From positions 122,424 through 186,423 of the forward strand of contig JAEUKA010000056.1 of assembly GCA_016794465.1 (NCBI GenBank): a stretch of 64,000 nt of DNA, written 5' to 3'. Shown piece after piece: positions 26,401-35,366 of this stretch. The first letter of the stretch is position 1. Every line of letters begins with the position of its first letter. The position numbers and the translations under genes were made by a program. The notes under the pieces were generated by a model, which saw only the letters and a list, made by a program, of their open reading frames with translations, made no database searches and was not told where the DNA came from. Source of the stretch: Myxococcales bacterium (GTDB lineage: Bacteria > Myxococcota_A > Polyangia > Palsa-1104 > JAEUJZ01).

Positions 26401-27309
26401 CTATCGCAGCGTCGCAGCCGGCTGGCTGACCGTCTGACGACGCGCCAAGAGCTCCGACGCCAGTGGACCGGCTGCAACCAGCAGCTCGGGGACCAGGCCG
26501 CGCCGATCGCCGCGTGAGTTGATCGCCCGCCGCGCCAGGACTTCCTCGACGTGAAGATCGCGATAAAGCGCATAGGTCAGCGGCACCGCCGAGTTCGACA
26601 GCAAGACCTGTACGCCGCGCTGCCCAAGCTGCCGCACCACGTCCGCCAGCTTCTGCTGGTCCTCGTCCCCAAAGCCGCCACCGTTGTAGGCGGTAAACGA
26701 CGCGGTCCGGCTCACCGGCGCATACGGGGGATCGCAGTAGACGAAGTCGCCCGGCTGACACGCCTGCGCAATCTCGGCAAAGCTCGCGACCTCGAGGCAG
26801 ACCCCGCGCAGAGCCTGGCTCGCAGCCCGCAGGTCGTTTGGCGCACAAATCTGCGCTTGCTTGTAATGGCCAAACGGTACGTTGAACTGACCTTTGCGGT
26901 TCTCGCGAAACAGACCGTTAAAACAAGTCTTGTTCAGAAAGATGAACCGCGCGGCCCGCTGCACCGAGTCGAGCTGCTGAAGATCGAGCGATCGTATGTT
27001 GTAATAAAACGCCTCATCGTTCTTGAACGTCGACAACAGCGCAATCAGCGTCTCTACCCGGTCACGAACCATCCGGTAGGTATTGATGAGCTCGACATTA
27101 ATGTCGGTAAGCCGAACCGCCTTGGTTTCGAGCCGCTTTTGCTCTGTCAGCGCAAAAAACAGTGCGCCACCACCGACGAAAGGCTCGTGATAATGGCGAA
27201 AGTTATGCGGTACTCGATGGAGCAAATCAGGCAGCAGCTGCCGTTTGCCACCAGCCCACTTCACAAAGGGACGTGCCGGGGCTATCGGGTCGGCGCTTGG
27301 ATCAGTCAC
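26401..27309 (-). CDS. orphan DNA adenine-N6 methyltransferase (Dam type)
   Basis: The protein (302 residues from GTG 27309) is an alpha-class N6-adenine methylase of the MethyltransfD12/Dam family. Motifs in order: PFVKWAGGKRQLLP (SAM binding), EPFVGGGALFFAL, DINVELINTYR, LNKTCFNGLFRENRKGQFN and DFVYCDPPYAPV with the catalytic DPPY. Length from this GTG is close to E. coli Dam plus a short tail. The frame stays open to 27516, but the extra residues look non-homologous and ggtgag lies before GTG 27309. No restriction endonuclease gene is nearby, so it is probably a solitary epigenetic or repair-related methylase recognising GATC or a similar site; specificity cannot be read from sequence alone. 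Confidence 0.88.
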   Translation of the reverse strand: MTDPSADPIAPARPFVKWAGGKRQLLPDLLHRVPHNFRHYHEPFVGGGALFFALTEQKRLETKAVRLTDINVELINTYRMVRDRVETLIALLSTFKNDEAFYYNIRSLDLQQLDSVQRAARFIFLNKTCFNGLFRENRKGQFNVPFGHYKQAQICAPNDLRAASQALRGVCLEVASFAEIAQACQPGDFVYCDPPYAPVSRTASFTAYNGGGFGDEDQQKLADVVRQLGQRGVQVLLSNSAVPLTYALYRDLHVEEVLARRAINSRGDRRGLVPELLVAAGPLASELLARRQTVSQPAATLR

Positions 27310-27631
27310 AAGCTCACCAGCTTCGCCGATCTCAGCCGCTATTGAAAAGTGAAGATCGTGATGTCGCGAATCAGTGCTTATCAGCGACGGTGAATCGCCA
27401 ACATCGCCAAGCAGGTTTCCCGGCCTACCTGATCGGATAGACAGCGGCGCACTATGTGGAAGTGTGCGCGAAGTAAAGCCTGGTGTGACATCCGCCGAAA
27501 GAGACACGCAGCCCATGCTATGGGCGCATGTGTAGAGCGCAAATTTTTGGCCGAATTTTTTGTAGGTAAAAAAGCGCTCCGTCGCGCAGCCTCAGCAAGC
27601 CAGCGACCGGAGTCGTCCGAACCGACCGCCG
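27310..27631. other. intergenic region upstream of the Dam gene
   Basis: This holds the upstream region of the methylase gene and the end of the flavoprotein operon. Visible elements are an AT-rich run at 27540-27575, a short perfect hairpin gcccatgctatgggc (27511-27525) and the candidate terminator listed separately. No additional gene is seen. Confidence 0.4.
27568..27587 (-). terminator. weak candidate intrinsic terminator after the flavoprotein gene
   Basis: Read on the minus strand, a short gcgc/gcgc stem is followed directly by six T. It lies about 45 bases downstream of the stop at 27632 and would end the ferredoxin/oxidoreductase/flavoprotein operon. The stem is only four base pairs, so support is modest. 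Confidence 0.35.
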
Positions 27632-28630
27632 CTACGAGCGAGGATGAAAGCTTGAGAGCAGACGGATGTAGTTGGCGCGCTCGTACGCCGAGGGATTGGG
27701 CGAGCGGGCGTGGTTCATGCTGCCGCACAGCTGCGCCATCGACTCGTACTCATGTTCGTCGAGCCAGCGCTGCAGATCGGCGAGAATCTGGCGCAAAAAG
27801 CTAGGCCCGTGCACAAGCAGCGCCGAGACGAGCTGCACCGCGTGTGCCCCGGCCATCAGCGCTTTCACCGCGTCCGACGCCGAGTGAACCCCTCCCGAAC
27901 AGGCCAGCGACAGCGGGCAGCGCGGCGAGACGATCGCCAGCCAGCGCAGTCGCAGGAGCAGCTCCGACGAGTCCGAGAGGTGAAGCTGCTGCACGTTGTC
28001 GAGCGTCTCGATGTCGATGTCGGGCTGATAAAAGCGGTTAAACAGGACCACCCCGCGCGCTCCCGCTTTCGCCACCGCAGCGACGAAGTGCGGCAGGCTG
28101 GTATAGAACGGCGACAGCTTGACAGCGACGGGAATGCGGACACTCTGCGCGACTGTGGAGACGATCTGCAGCTGGCCGTGCTCGATGTCCGCAGCGTTCA
28201 GCTCCGGCGACGACGGCAGCGAATACATGTTCAGCTCGAGCGCATGCGCCCCGGCCTGTTCCAGCTGCCGCGCATAGTCGAGCCAGCCGCCGGGCGTGGT
28301 CCCGCTCAGCGACGCAATCACCGGCACCGCCACCGTCTCACGAATCCGCCGCAGCTGGCGCAGATAGGCATCGGCCCGCAGCGCAAACACATCGGTCGAC
28401 GGAAAGTAGCTCTGCGCTTCGACATAAGCATTGGCCGGCCCGTCGAGATGCTGGTGCGCACCCAGCGACTCCATCGCCACCTGTTCCTCGAACAGCGAGC
28501 GCATCACGATCGCCGCCGCGCCGGCATCTTCCAGCCGTCGCACCATGTCGAGATCATCGGCCAGCGGCGACGCGCCCGGCACAAGCGGATGCGCGAGCGG
28601 CAAACCAAGATAGGTCGTCGCAAGGTTCAT
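27632..28630 (-). CDS. dihydroorotate dehydrogenase-like flavoprotein
   Basis: The 332-residue TIM-barrel flavoprotein resembles class 1 dihydroorotate dehydrogenases: LGLPLAHPLVPGASPL at the N-terminus, VPVIASLSGTTPGGWLD, LELNMYSLPSSPE, IPVAVKLSPFYTSL, LACSGGVHSASDAVKALMAGAHAVQL-type phosphate-binding end (in part). This subgroup often accompanies pyruvate:ferredoxin oxidoreductase genes and may not make pyrimidines. The usual catalytic Cys/Ser loop of class 1 enzymes is not obvious to me (NMYSLPSS occupies the region). Its ATG overlaps the nifJ stop by four bases (ATGA), showing tight coupling. A role in electron transfer from reduced ferredoxin is inference. Confidence 0.85.
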   Translation of the reverse strand: MNLATTYLGLPLAHPLVPGASPLADDLDMVRRLEDAGAAAIVMRSLFEEQVAMESLGAHQHLDGPANAYVEAQSYFPSTDVFALRADAYLRQLRRIRETVAVPVIASLSGTTPGGWLDYARQLEQAGAHALELNMYSLPSSPELNAADIEHGQLQIVSTVAQSVRIPVAVKLSPFYTSLPHFVAAVAKAGARGVVLFNRFYQPDIDIETLDNVQQLHLSDSSELLLRLRWLAIVSPRCPLSLACSGGVHSASDAVKALMAGAHAVQLVSALLVHGPSFLRQILADLQRWLDEHEYESMAQLCGSMNHARSPNPSAYERANYIRLLSSFHPRS

Positions 28631-31600
28631 GGCTTGACACTCCCGCCGTCGATGGGCTTGCCGTCGCTCGGCTTGACCTCGGACCGTGGGCTGGGCCCGG
28701 GAATTTTGAAGCTCTGTAGGTGCTGATACATCGCCTGTCGCATCGTCACGTCACGCTCCGCCGCCCGCAGCAGCTGCTGATAGCGCTGGGGATCGGCCAG
28801 CTCGACCATCCGAAAGCGCCCTTCGTTGGCCATGTACTGCGAAATCCGCGCCTTGCCCGGCGTCGCGTCGAGCTTGAGCGGCGCCTCCCCGACATCGAGC
28901 CGTCGCGGGTCAAAGCGATACAGCGGCCACACCCCCGACTCGACGGCCAGCCGCTGCTGCTCGGCACCTTGGGCCAGGTCGTAGCCGTGGGCAATGCAGT
29001 GGCTGTAGGCGATGATCAGCGACGGACCCGGATAGCTCTCGGCCTCGAGGAAGCACTTGACGGTGTGCGCGTCCTTGGCGCCCATCGCGACGCGAGCGAC
29101 GTATACATGCCCGTACATCATCGCCAGCATCCCGAGGTCTTTTTTGGGCAGCTCTTTGCCTGCAGCGGCGAACTTGGCAGCCGCTCCGATCGGCGTCGAC
29201 TTCGACTGCTGTCCGCCCGTGTTCGAGTAGACCTCGGTGTCGAGCACCAGCAAGTTGAGGTCTTGCCCCGAAGCGATCACGTGATCGAGTCCACCAAAGC
29301 CAATGTCATACGCCCAGCCATCGCCACCGACGATCCAGACGCTCTTTTTGACCAAATAATCGGCCATCGGCAATAGCAGCTGCGCCTCGGGGCGAGTGAT
29401 CCGGGTCAGGCGCTTTTTTAGCTCGACGATCCGCTCGCGCTGCGCGGCAATCGCCGCTTCACTGTCCTGCGTCGCACCCAAGATCGCTGCCGGAAGCTCG
29501 TCGCCCAGCTCACTGGCCAGCGCCCGCAGCAGGCTCTGCGCAGAGCCTCGGTGCGCGTCGATGGACAGTCGGAAGCCAAGCCCAAACTCCGCATTGTCCT
29601 CGAACAGCGAGTTCGCCCACGCCGGCCCCCGTCCATCGCGATTGGTGCTCCACGGTGTCGTCGGCAGGTTGCCGCCATAAATCGACGAGCAGCCCGTCGC
29701 ATTGGCCACCATCAGCCGATCGCCAAACAGCTGCGTCAGCAGCTTCAGGTACGGCGTCTCCCCACAGCCCGCACACGCCCCCGAAAACTCGAACAGCGGC
29801 TCCAGCAGCTGACTGCCTTTCACGTCGAGGTGCACGGTGCGACGGTCGGGCACAGGCAGGCGCTGGAAGTACTCGAACGTCTTTTGCTCGACGGGCTTGC
29901 GCGGCTCAGCCGGCACCATGTCGATCGCTTTGTGACGCGGATTGCTCTTGTCCTTGGCCGGGCAAAACTGCACACACAGCCCACAGCCGGTGCAGTCGTC
30001 GGGAGCCACCTGGATGCGAAACTTGGTCCCCGGCGCCGCCTCCCGCTCCTTCCAGTCGACCGCCACAAAGCCTTCCGGAGCGCCGGCCAGGTGTTTTTCC
30101 TCAAAAACGGTCGCGCGGATCGCTGCGTGGGGACAAATCAGCACACATTTGTTGCACTGAATACATATGCTCTCATCCCACGCCGGCAGCTGGAGCGCCA
30201 GGCTGCGCCGGTCGTACACCGCCGTACCCAGCGGCCAGGTGCCATCGACAGGAAACGCACTGACCGGCAGGTGATCGCCATGTCCGGCCAGCATCAGCGC
30301 CGTCACCCGCTGCACAAAGTCGGGCGCCGTCGCGGGCACCAGATCCGGTCGCGAGCGCTGCGAGGTCGGCAGCTGCGGCACCGTCACCTCGAACAGGTTT
30401 TCCAAGGTGCGATCGATCGCCGCCAGGTTGCGCCGAACCACCTCGCTGCCGCGCTTGCCGTACGCCTTCTGCGCCGCCTGCCGAATCTTGTCGAGCGCCA
30501 CGTCCTTGGGCAGCACCCCCGACAGCGCAAAAAAACAGGTCTGCATGACCGTGCTGATCATCCGCCCGAGCCCAGCCTCCTCGGAGACTCGCTGCGCATC
30601 GATGACAAAGAAGCGCATCTTGCGCGCAATCAGCAGCTGCTGCACTTCCCTCGGCAGAAGCAAAAACGCTCGCTCCACCGGCCACGGCGCGTTGAGCAGT
30701 AGCGTGGCACCGTCCTCGGCCAGCTCGGCGATCTCGAAGCGCTCCAGCAGCTGCGGCTGATGACACGCGACAAAGCCCGCCCGCTGAATCTTGTACGACG
30801 ATCGAATCGGTCTAGGTCCAAAGCGCAAGTGCGACACCGTCACCGCTCCGGACTTGCGCGAGTCGTAGACGAAGTAGCCTTGGGCGTAGTGATCGGTTTC
30901 CTCGCCGATGATCTTGATGGTGTTTTTGTTGGACCCAACCGTTCCGTCGGAGCCCAGTCCAAAAAAGACCGCTCGCACCACGTCGGCTGGCTCGATCCGC
31001 AGCGACTCGTCGTACTCGAGCGAGCGATGGCCCACGTCGTCGCTGATGCCGATCAGGAAGTGGCGCCGAGGGCGGCTGCGAGAAAGCTCGGCAAAGATCG
31101 CTATCACCATCGCTGGCGTGAACTCTTTGGAAGACAGGCCGTAGCGACCGGCGACGATCTGCGGCAGCTGCGGAAACAGTCCATCAGCGACGGCCTCCGT
31201 CAGCGCAGCCACGACTTCCAGATAGAGCGGATCGCCGACCGCGCCGGGCTCTTTGGTGCGATCGAGGACCGCCAGCTTTTTCACGCTCCTCGGCAGCACG
31301 GCAATGAAGTCGGCCAGCGACCACGGACGGAACAGCCGAACTTTCAGCACCCCGACGCGCTCGCCTCGGTCGCATAGCCACTCGACCGTCTCGTGGACAC
31401 ACTCTGCCGACGAGCCCATCGTCACGATCACCCGCTCCGCTTCGGGATGCCCGACGTAGTCAAAGGGCCGATAGCGTCGCCCGGTCAGCGCCGCAAAGCG
31501 CTCGAGTGTCTGCGAAAGTGCCGTCGGAAACGCGTCGTAGAAGGGCTGACTGGCCTCGCGCGCTTGAAAGAACGTATCGGGATTCTGGGCCGTCCCACGC

Positions 31601-32238
31601 AAGACCGGCCGATCCGGGGTCAGGGCTCGCTGTCTTACCGCCGCGATTCCCTCGGGCGAGATCAAGCTGCGCAGCGTCTCGTCATCAAGCGGCTCGATCT
31701 TCGCGATCTCATGCGAGGTCCGAAAGCCGTCGAAAAAGTGCAGGATCGGCACCCGAGACAGCAGCGTCGCCGCGTGAGCAATCGCCGCCAGGTCCTGCGC
31801 TTCCTGCACCGAGCCCGCGCACAGAAACGCAAAGCCCGTCGAGCGACACGCCATCACATCGGAGTGATCGCAAAAAATCGACAGCGCATGCGTCGCGACG
31901 GTGCGGGCCGCCACATGCAAGACCATCGGCAGAAGCTCGCCGGCAATCTTGAACATGCTGGGAATCATCAGCAAGAGTCCCTGCGAAGCGGTAAACGTCG
32001 TCGCCAGTGAGCCCGCTTGGAGCGCACCGTGCACAGCGCCGATGGCTCCCGCTTCCGACTGCATCTCGACGACGCGAGGCACCTCACCCCACAGGTTCTT
32101 GCGTCCGTGCGTCGACCACTCATCGGCCAGCTCGCCCATCGCCGACGCGGGTGTGATGGGATAAATGGCGACCACCTCGCTCAGACGGTGCGCGACGGAA
32201 GCGACGGCTTCATTGGCATCAATCGTAACTGCGGGCAT
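28627..32238 (-). CDS. nifJ: pyruvate:ferredoxin (flavodoxin) oxidoreductase
   Basis: A 1203-residue single-chain enzyme that oxidatively decarboxylates pyruvate to acetyl-CoA and passes electrons to ferredoxin. It contains the N-terminal domain with AIYPITPASAMGELADEW, an internal gamma domain (FFGLGSDGTVGSNKNTIKII), two [4Fe-4S] clusters in CIQCNKCVLICP and CTGCGLCVQFCP, extra cluster Cys in GACAGCGETPYLKL, and the TPP site (GGDGWAYDIGFGGLDHV, LDTEVYSNTGGQ). Length matches the fused NifJ type. It sits between a dicluster ferredoxin gene upstream and the DHOD-like gene downstream, all in one orientation. It implies growth under oxygen-poor conditions, since these enzymes are usually oxygen-sensitive. 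Confidence 0.97.
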   Translation of the reverse strand: MPAVTIDANEAVASVAHRLSEVVAIYPITPASAMGELADEWSTHGRKNLWGEVPRVVEMQSEAGAIGAVHGALQAGSLATTFTASQGLLLMIPSMFKIAGELLPMVLHVAARTVATHALSIFCDHSDVMACRSTGFAFLCAGSVQEAQDLAAIAHAATLLSRVPILHFFDGFRTSHEIAKIEPLDDETLRSLISPEGIAAVRQRALTPDRPVLRGTAQNPDTFFQAREASQPFYDAFPTALSQTLERFAALTGRRYRPFDYVGHPEAERVIVTMGSSAECVHETVEWLCDRGERVGVLKVRLFRPWSLADFIAVLPRSVKKLAVLDRTKEPGAVGDPLYLEVVAALTEAVADGLFPQLPQIVAGRYGLSSKEFTPAMVIAIFAELSRSRPRRHFLIGISDDVGHRSLEYDESLRIEPADVVRAVFFGLGSDGTVGSNKNTIKIIGEETDHYAQGYFVYDSRKSGAVTVSHLRFGPRPIRSSYKIQRAGFVACHQPQLLERFEIAELAEDGATLLLNAPWPVERAFLLLPREVQQLLIARKMRFFVIDAQRVSEEAGLGRMISTVMQTCFFALSGVLPKDVALDKIRQAAQKAYGKRGSEVVRRNLAAIDRTLENLFEVTVPQLPTSQRSRPDLVPATAPDFVQRVTALMLAGHGDHLPVSAFPVDGTWPLGTAVYDRRSLALQLPAWDESICIQCNKCVLICPHAAIRATVFEEKHLAGAPEGFVAVDWKEREAAPGTKFRIQVAPDDCTGCGLCVQFCPAKDKSNPRHKAIDMVPAEPRKPVEQKTFEYFQRLPVPDRRTVHLDVKGSQLLEPLFEFSGACAGCGETPYLKLLTQLFGDRLMVANATGCSSIYGGNLPTTPWSTNRDGRGPAWANSLFEDNAEFGLGFRLSIDAHRGSAQSLLRALASELGDELPAAILGATQDSEAAIAAQRERIVELKKRLTRITRPEAQLLLPMADYLVKKSVWIVGGDGWAYDIGFGGLDHVIASGQDLNLLVLDTEVYSNTGGQQSKSTPIGAAAKFAAAGKELPKKDLGMLAMMYGHVYVARVAMGAKDAHTVKCFLEAESYPGPSLIIAYSHCIAHGYDLAQGAEQQRLAVESGVWPLYRFDPRRLDVGEAPLKLDATPGKARISQYMANEGRFRMVELADPQRYQQLLRAAERDVTMRQAMYQHLQSFKIPGPSPRSEVKPSDGKPIDGGSVKP

Positions 32239-32385
32239 CAGCTCTCTCTCCGGTGGTAACCGAACCCGTACCTCTCGAGGAGAGGCGCTGTTGATTGCTG
32301 AGATCTTACGAGGAATTCTGGCGAGCGGATACTGGCGAGAGAAAGAACTTTGCAGCGCCGATGCGCCTTTTCGAGGAGAGCGGAA

Positions 32386-32703
32386 CTACTTGCGCTTCTC
32401 GTTGCGGAACAGGGACTTTTCGCCAGTCAAAAGAGCCAAGACCGGGATCGACTTGTCGTTGGGATGCAGCTTCATGGCGCGCTGCAGAAGGTCTTCCTCC
32501 GTCTCTCGGTTGTTCGGGTCGGGAATGCAGCACTCCACCGGGCACACCGCCTGACAGGCTTCGTGGCCGTGAAAGCCCACGCACTCGGTGCAGAGGTTCG
32601 GATCGATCACATAGATCTCCTCACCCTCGGAGATGGCTTCGTTGGGGCACTCCGGCTCACAGGCGCCGCAGTTGATGCAATCCTCGGTGATCATCGTGGC
32701 CAT
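32386..32703 (-). CDS. YfhL-type 2[4Fe-4S] ferredoxin
   Basis: This 105-residue ferredoxin has CINCGACEPECPNEAI for one cluster and CTECVGFHGHEACQAVCPV for the second, where the long spacing between second and third Cys is typical of the Alvin/YfhL subtype. The extra C-terminal helix (LLQRAMKLHPNDKS) is longer than in clostridial ferredoxins. Being 147 bases upstream of nifJ and cooriented, it is the likely electron acceptor of that enzyme. ATG 32703 has aaaggag upstream on this strand. Confidence 0.93.
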   Translation of the reverse strand: MATMITEDCINCGACEPECPNEAISEGEEIYVIDPNLCTECVGFHGHEACQAVCPVECCIPDPNNRETEEDLLQRAMKLHPNDKSIPVLALLTGEKSLFRNEKRK

Positions 32704-32859
32704 GTTGGTCAGGCTCCTTTAGAAAACTTCGTCGGTGCGAACTTGGGTTTTTACGTTACGGGCGTCTGGCAGTGGTCGTCAACCGGATTTCTTGCGTCGC
32801 TCACGGTGGTCCGATCGTCGCCCACTTCGACCGAGCGCCGCCGTCTTTGTGCCAGGCGG

Positions 32860-33990
32860 TCAGCGCAACAGCACGGGCCACTGCATATCAAAAGCTCTGC
32901 CGACAAACCAGAGCAGCGACAGCACCAGCAGCACGCCGCTTCCCGCTCTCACCACCACCGTCTGATAACGGTGCCAGCGAGCGAGTCCGACCAGCAGCGG
33001 CAGCACCGCCAGCACCACCGTCAGCTGGCCCAGCTCGACACCGAGGTTAAAGCACAACAGCGACGCCAACAGGCCCTTGGCCGGCAGCCCCAGCTCGCGC
33101 AGCACCGACGCAAAGCCGAGCCCGTGGATGAGCCCGAACAGAAAGGCGAGACGACCTCGCCTGTGCACCGGCACTCCGACGATGTTCTCGACGGCAACGT
33201 AGCCAATTGAGAGGGCGATCGCGACCTCGACCCAGCGACTCGGCAGGCTGACCCACCGCAGCGCCGACAGCACCAGCGTCAGTGAGTGTGCGACCGTAAA
33301 TGCCGTCACCACTCGCAAGATGTACGCCAGCGCGCGGCGACGGGACTGCTGATGCCACAAGCCCCCCGCAAGCAGGAGCAGTCCGACGAGAAACGCCAGA
33401 TGATCGTAGCCGGTAAAGATGTGCTCGACGCCGAGCCGCAGATAGTCCAGCGCGTAATCTACTGTCCCGAGCGGCTGCGCCAGTGTGAGGATGCGATTCC
33501 CATGTCGGAGGATGTGCTCTTGCGTCCTACCACCTGCGTCCACCTGCGCCAGGCCCTGATGCCGAGGGTCGAGATCGAAAAACAGGTTGTAAGCAAGCCG
33601 CACATCTTCGAGCCGACGTGGGCACTCAAATCGCAGCGTCTCGACGACAAAAAAGCCTTCGTGGCGATCGGCTAGCTCGCTTGCGTGAAGCTGCCCGGGA
33701 CAAAGCCGCCCGAGATTCTCAACGGAAATCTTCGACAGCACGTAGCTGGCAAGTCGGTCCTTGTGACGGGTGGCTTCGTCTCGGCTCGGCGGTCGATCAC
33801 TCGGCAGACCCAGCGCTTCGTACAGATCGCCATTGGCGATCCGCAGCGTCACCAAAAGCGCACTCGGCTCGGATGAAATCTGAAGAAAAACGACGCTTGA
33901 CTGATGCGCCAGCGCCGTCAGTGGCCAGGAAAGCAGCGTGATTAGCACCAGCAGCGATCGCCAGTGCGTGACCCGCTCCCGCGCCAACAT
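32860..33990 (-). CDS. HupE/UreJ-like membrane protein with N-terminal periplasmic domain
   Basis: A 376-residue protein with a signal peptide (ending TALAH, with His at the mature start), a ~165-residue extracytoplasmic domain, and six or seven transmembrane helices. The membrane part shows the HupE/UreJ_2 markers GVEHIFTGYDHLAFL, AFTVAHSLTLVLS and FGLIHGLGFAS, all His-containing. HupE and UreJ relatives are thought to move nickel, but no hydrogenase, urease or other nickel enzyme is encoded nearby, so the metal or substrate is unknown. It follows the ATPase-SLOG gene by 24 bases on the same strand and may be cotranscribed with it. Confidence 0.82.
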   Translation of the reverse strand: MLARERVTHWRSLLVLITLLSWPLTALAHQSSVVFLQISSEPSALLVTLRIANGDLYEALGLPSDRPPSRDEATRHKDRLASYVLSKISVENLGRLCPGQLHASELADRHEGFFVVETLRFECPRRLEDVRLAYNLFFDLDPRHQGLAQVDAGGRTQEHILRHGNRILTLAQPLGTVDYALDYLRLGVEHIFTGYDHLAFLVGLLLLAGGLWHQQSRRRALAYILRVVTAFTVAHSLTLVLSALRWVSLPSRWVEVAIALSIGYVAVENIVGVPVHRRGRLAFLFGLIHGLGFASVLRELGLPAKGLLASLLCFNLGVELGQLTVVLAVLPLLVGLARWHRYQTVVVRAGSGVLLVLSLLWFVGRAFDMQWPVLLR

Positions 33991-34014
33991 GGGAATGGAA
34001 GGCGGCGGTGGAGA

Positions 34015-35352
34015 CTAGGCCTTGATCGGCCCCGAGCGTCCGGTGCGAGCTGCACCAAAGCTCTGCGCAAACAGCTCGACAATGGCCGCGCGACCGTCAT
34101 CGCTGAGGCTGCGGGTGCCAGTGCCAGTGAAGCGCGTATGGGTGATGACCGGCTTTGAGGCTTGCCACTGACGCGTCGTATGACTCCACGAGAACCACGA
34201 GCGGCGCTCTTGGTCGTAGACATGCAGCGGCTTGCCTTGGTGACGGGCCAGCTCGGCCGCCCAGCCGGTGCCACCTTTGACGGTGTCGTCGCGCTGAATC
34301 ACCCCGATGATAAACACCTCCTGCGAGGAGTTCACCTGATGCCAGATGCTCTGCAGCACCTTGCGCAGCGTCGGGTTCTGGTGATACGGACGGTGCATCG
34401 TCGCTGACACGTAGGCCAGGCTGACATCACCGTCGCGCAGCTCCTCGCCCGTGAGCAGCCGCAGTCCACGCGTCCGCGCCACTGGGTGACCCTCGAAGGA
34501 GTAGTTCTCCTCCTTGACTCCGTAGCGCTCGGCGCAGGCACCGAACTCCGCCTCGGCCCCAATGGCACCACCCGAGAGCAGCGTGTACGCCGATGGTGGC
34601 AGATCACTCGCATGCGAGGTCGGCGCCCGATCGTCAACGAGCCGCATGGTGTCCGGATGGATCACCAAGTGCGTGTCGCAGACCACCTCGTTGTCATGAT
34701 CTTTGAGCAGCCGCACCGACAGGTTCTTATCCACGGGCTGTAGGAACACCACCAGGCTGAGCAGGCTGGCGAAGCGGTCGCACGGCGGCGGCACCTTATC
34801 GGGCGCATCCGGGCCGGTCTGGTGACGATGGGTCAGCGCCGTCATCCACAGCTCGACGTTCATCTGCTTGGCGAGCGCTCGCAGCTCGGCGGCCTCTTCC
34901 AGCGTCGCCCGTGACCAGTCGTAGGCATCGATCATGACCACATCGGGCACAAACTGGGCGTGCTGCGAGAGCAGGTCCACCGAGTGCTTGAGCTTCGCAA
35001 TCGAAAACTCATTCGCCCCGCCGTGACCATGCAGGCTGTAGGCCTGGATGATGCGGTTCTTGTTGATCAGCTCCTGGGTCGCTGCTTGATCGGCAAGCTC
35101 CGCTGTCTTGACCAGATCCTGGAACACCGCGTCGTACCAGCTCTTCACATGGTCGACAGGCGAATCGAGCGAGACATGCAGGACCTTGCGGTCACGCATC
35201 AGGTCGTCGAGCGCCACATGCACCAGGAAGGCGGTCTTGCCAACGCCAGCTCGTGCCATGGCAACCCCGAGGTTGCCGCGACCTAAGCCGCCGTGGCTCG
35301 ACTTCTCAAGAATCCGTAGCGGGCTCCGTTCGTTCACTTCTTTGCGATACAT
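34015..35352 (-). CDS. RecA-like P-loop ATPase fused to a C-terminal SLOG-like domain
   Basis: A 445-residue cytoplasmic protein with two modules. The N-terminal ~235 residues are a RecA/KaiC/DnaB-like ATPase: Walker A ARAGVGKT (33-40), a following helix and LHVSLDSP strand, Walker B DVVMIDAYDW (137-146), and AKQMNVELWMTALTHRH as a sensor-like strand. Residues ~253-395 look like a Rossmann-type SLOG/LOG-related nucleotide-binding domain: LLSGGAIGAEAEFG, NYSFEGHPVARTRGL, LAYVSATMHRPYH, IWHQVNSSQEVFIIG and GGTGWAAELAR. SLOG domains bind or make nucleotide-derived ligands in several conflict and signalling systems. The gene starts 14 bases after the fusA stop with a strong aggagg site. I infer an ATP-dependent sensor or switch; its partner is unknown. 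Confidence 0.7.
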   Translation of the reverse strand: MYRKEVNERSPLRILEKSSHGGLGRGNLGVAMARAGVGKTAFLVHVALDDLMRDRKVLHVSLDSPVDHVKSWYDAVFQDLVKTAELADQAATQELINKNRIIQAYSLHGHGGANEFSIAKLKHSVDLLSQHAQFVPDVVMIDAYDWSRATLEEAAELRALAKQMNVELWMTALTHRHQTGPDAPDKVPPPCDRFASLLSLVVFLQPVDKNLSVRLLKDHDNEVVCDTHLVIHPDTMRLVDDRAPTSHASDLPPSAYTLLSGGAIGAEAEFGACAERYGVKEENYSFEGHPVARTRGLRLLTGEELRDGDVSLAYVSATMHRPYHQNPTLRKVLQSIWHQVNSSQEVFIIGVIQRDDTVKGGTGWAAELARHQGKPLHVYDQERRSWFSWSHTTRQWQASKPVITHTRFTGTGTRSLSDDGRAAIVELFAQSFGAARTGRSGPIKA

Positions 35353-35366
35353 GGATGGCCTCCTGG

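Noticed and set aside
26551..27345. 264-codon plus-strand open frame over the Dam gene
   Set aside because: Antisense shadow; the minus strand has all methylase motifs in order.
27710..28726. 338-codon plus-strand open frame
   Set aside because: Antisense to the DHOD-like gene and no recognisable domain.
29551..30702. 383-codon plus-strand open frame
   Set aside because: Antisense shadow of nifJ with Arg/Gln/His-rich low-complexity translation.
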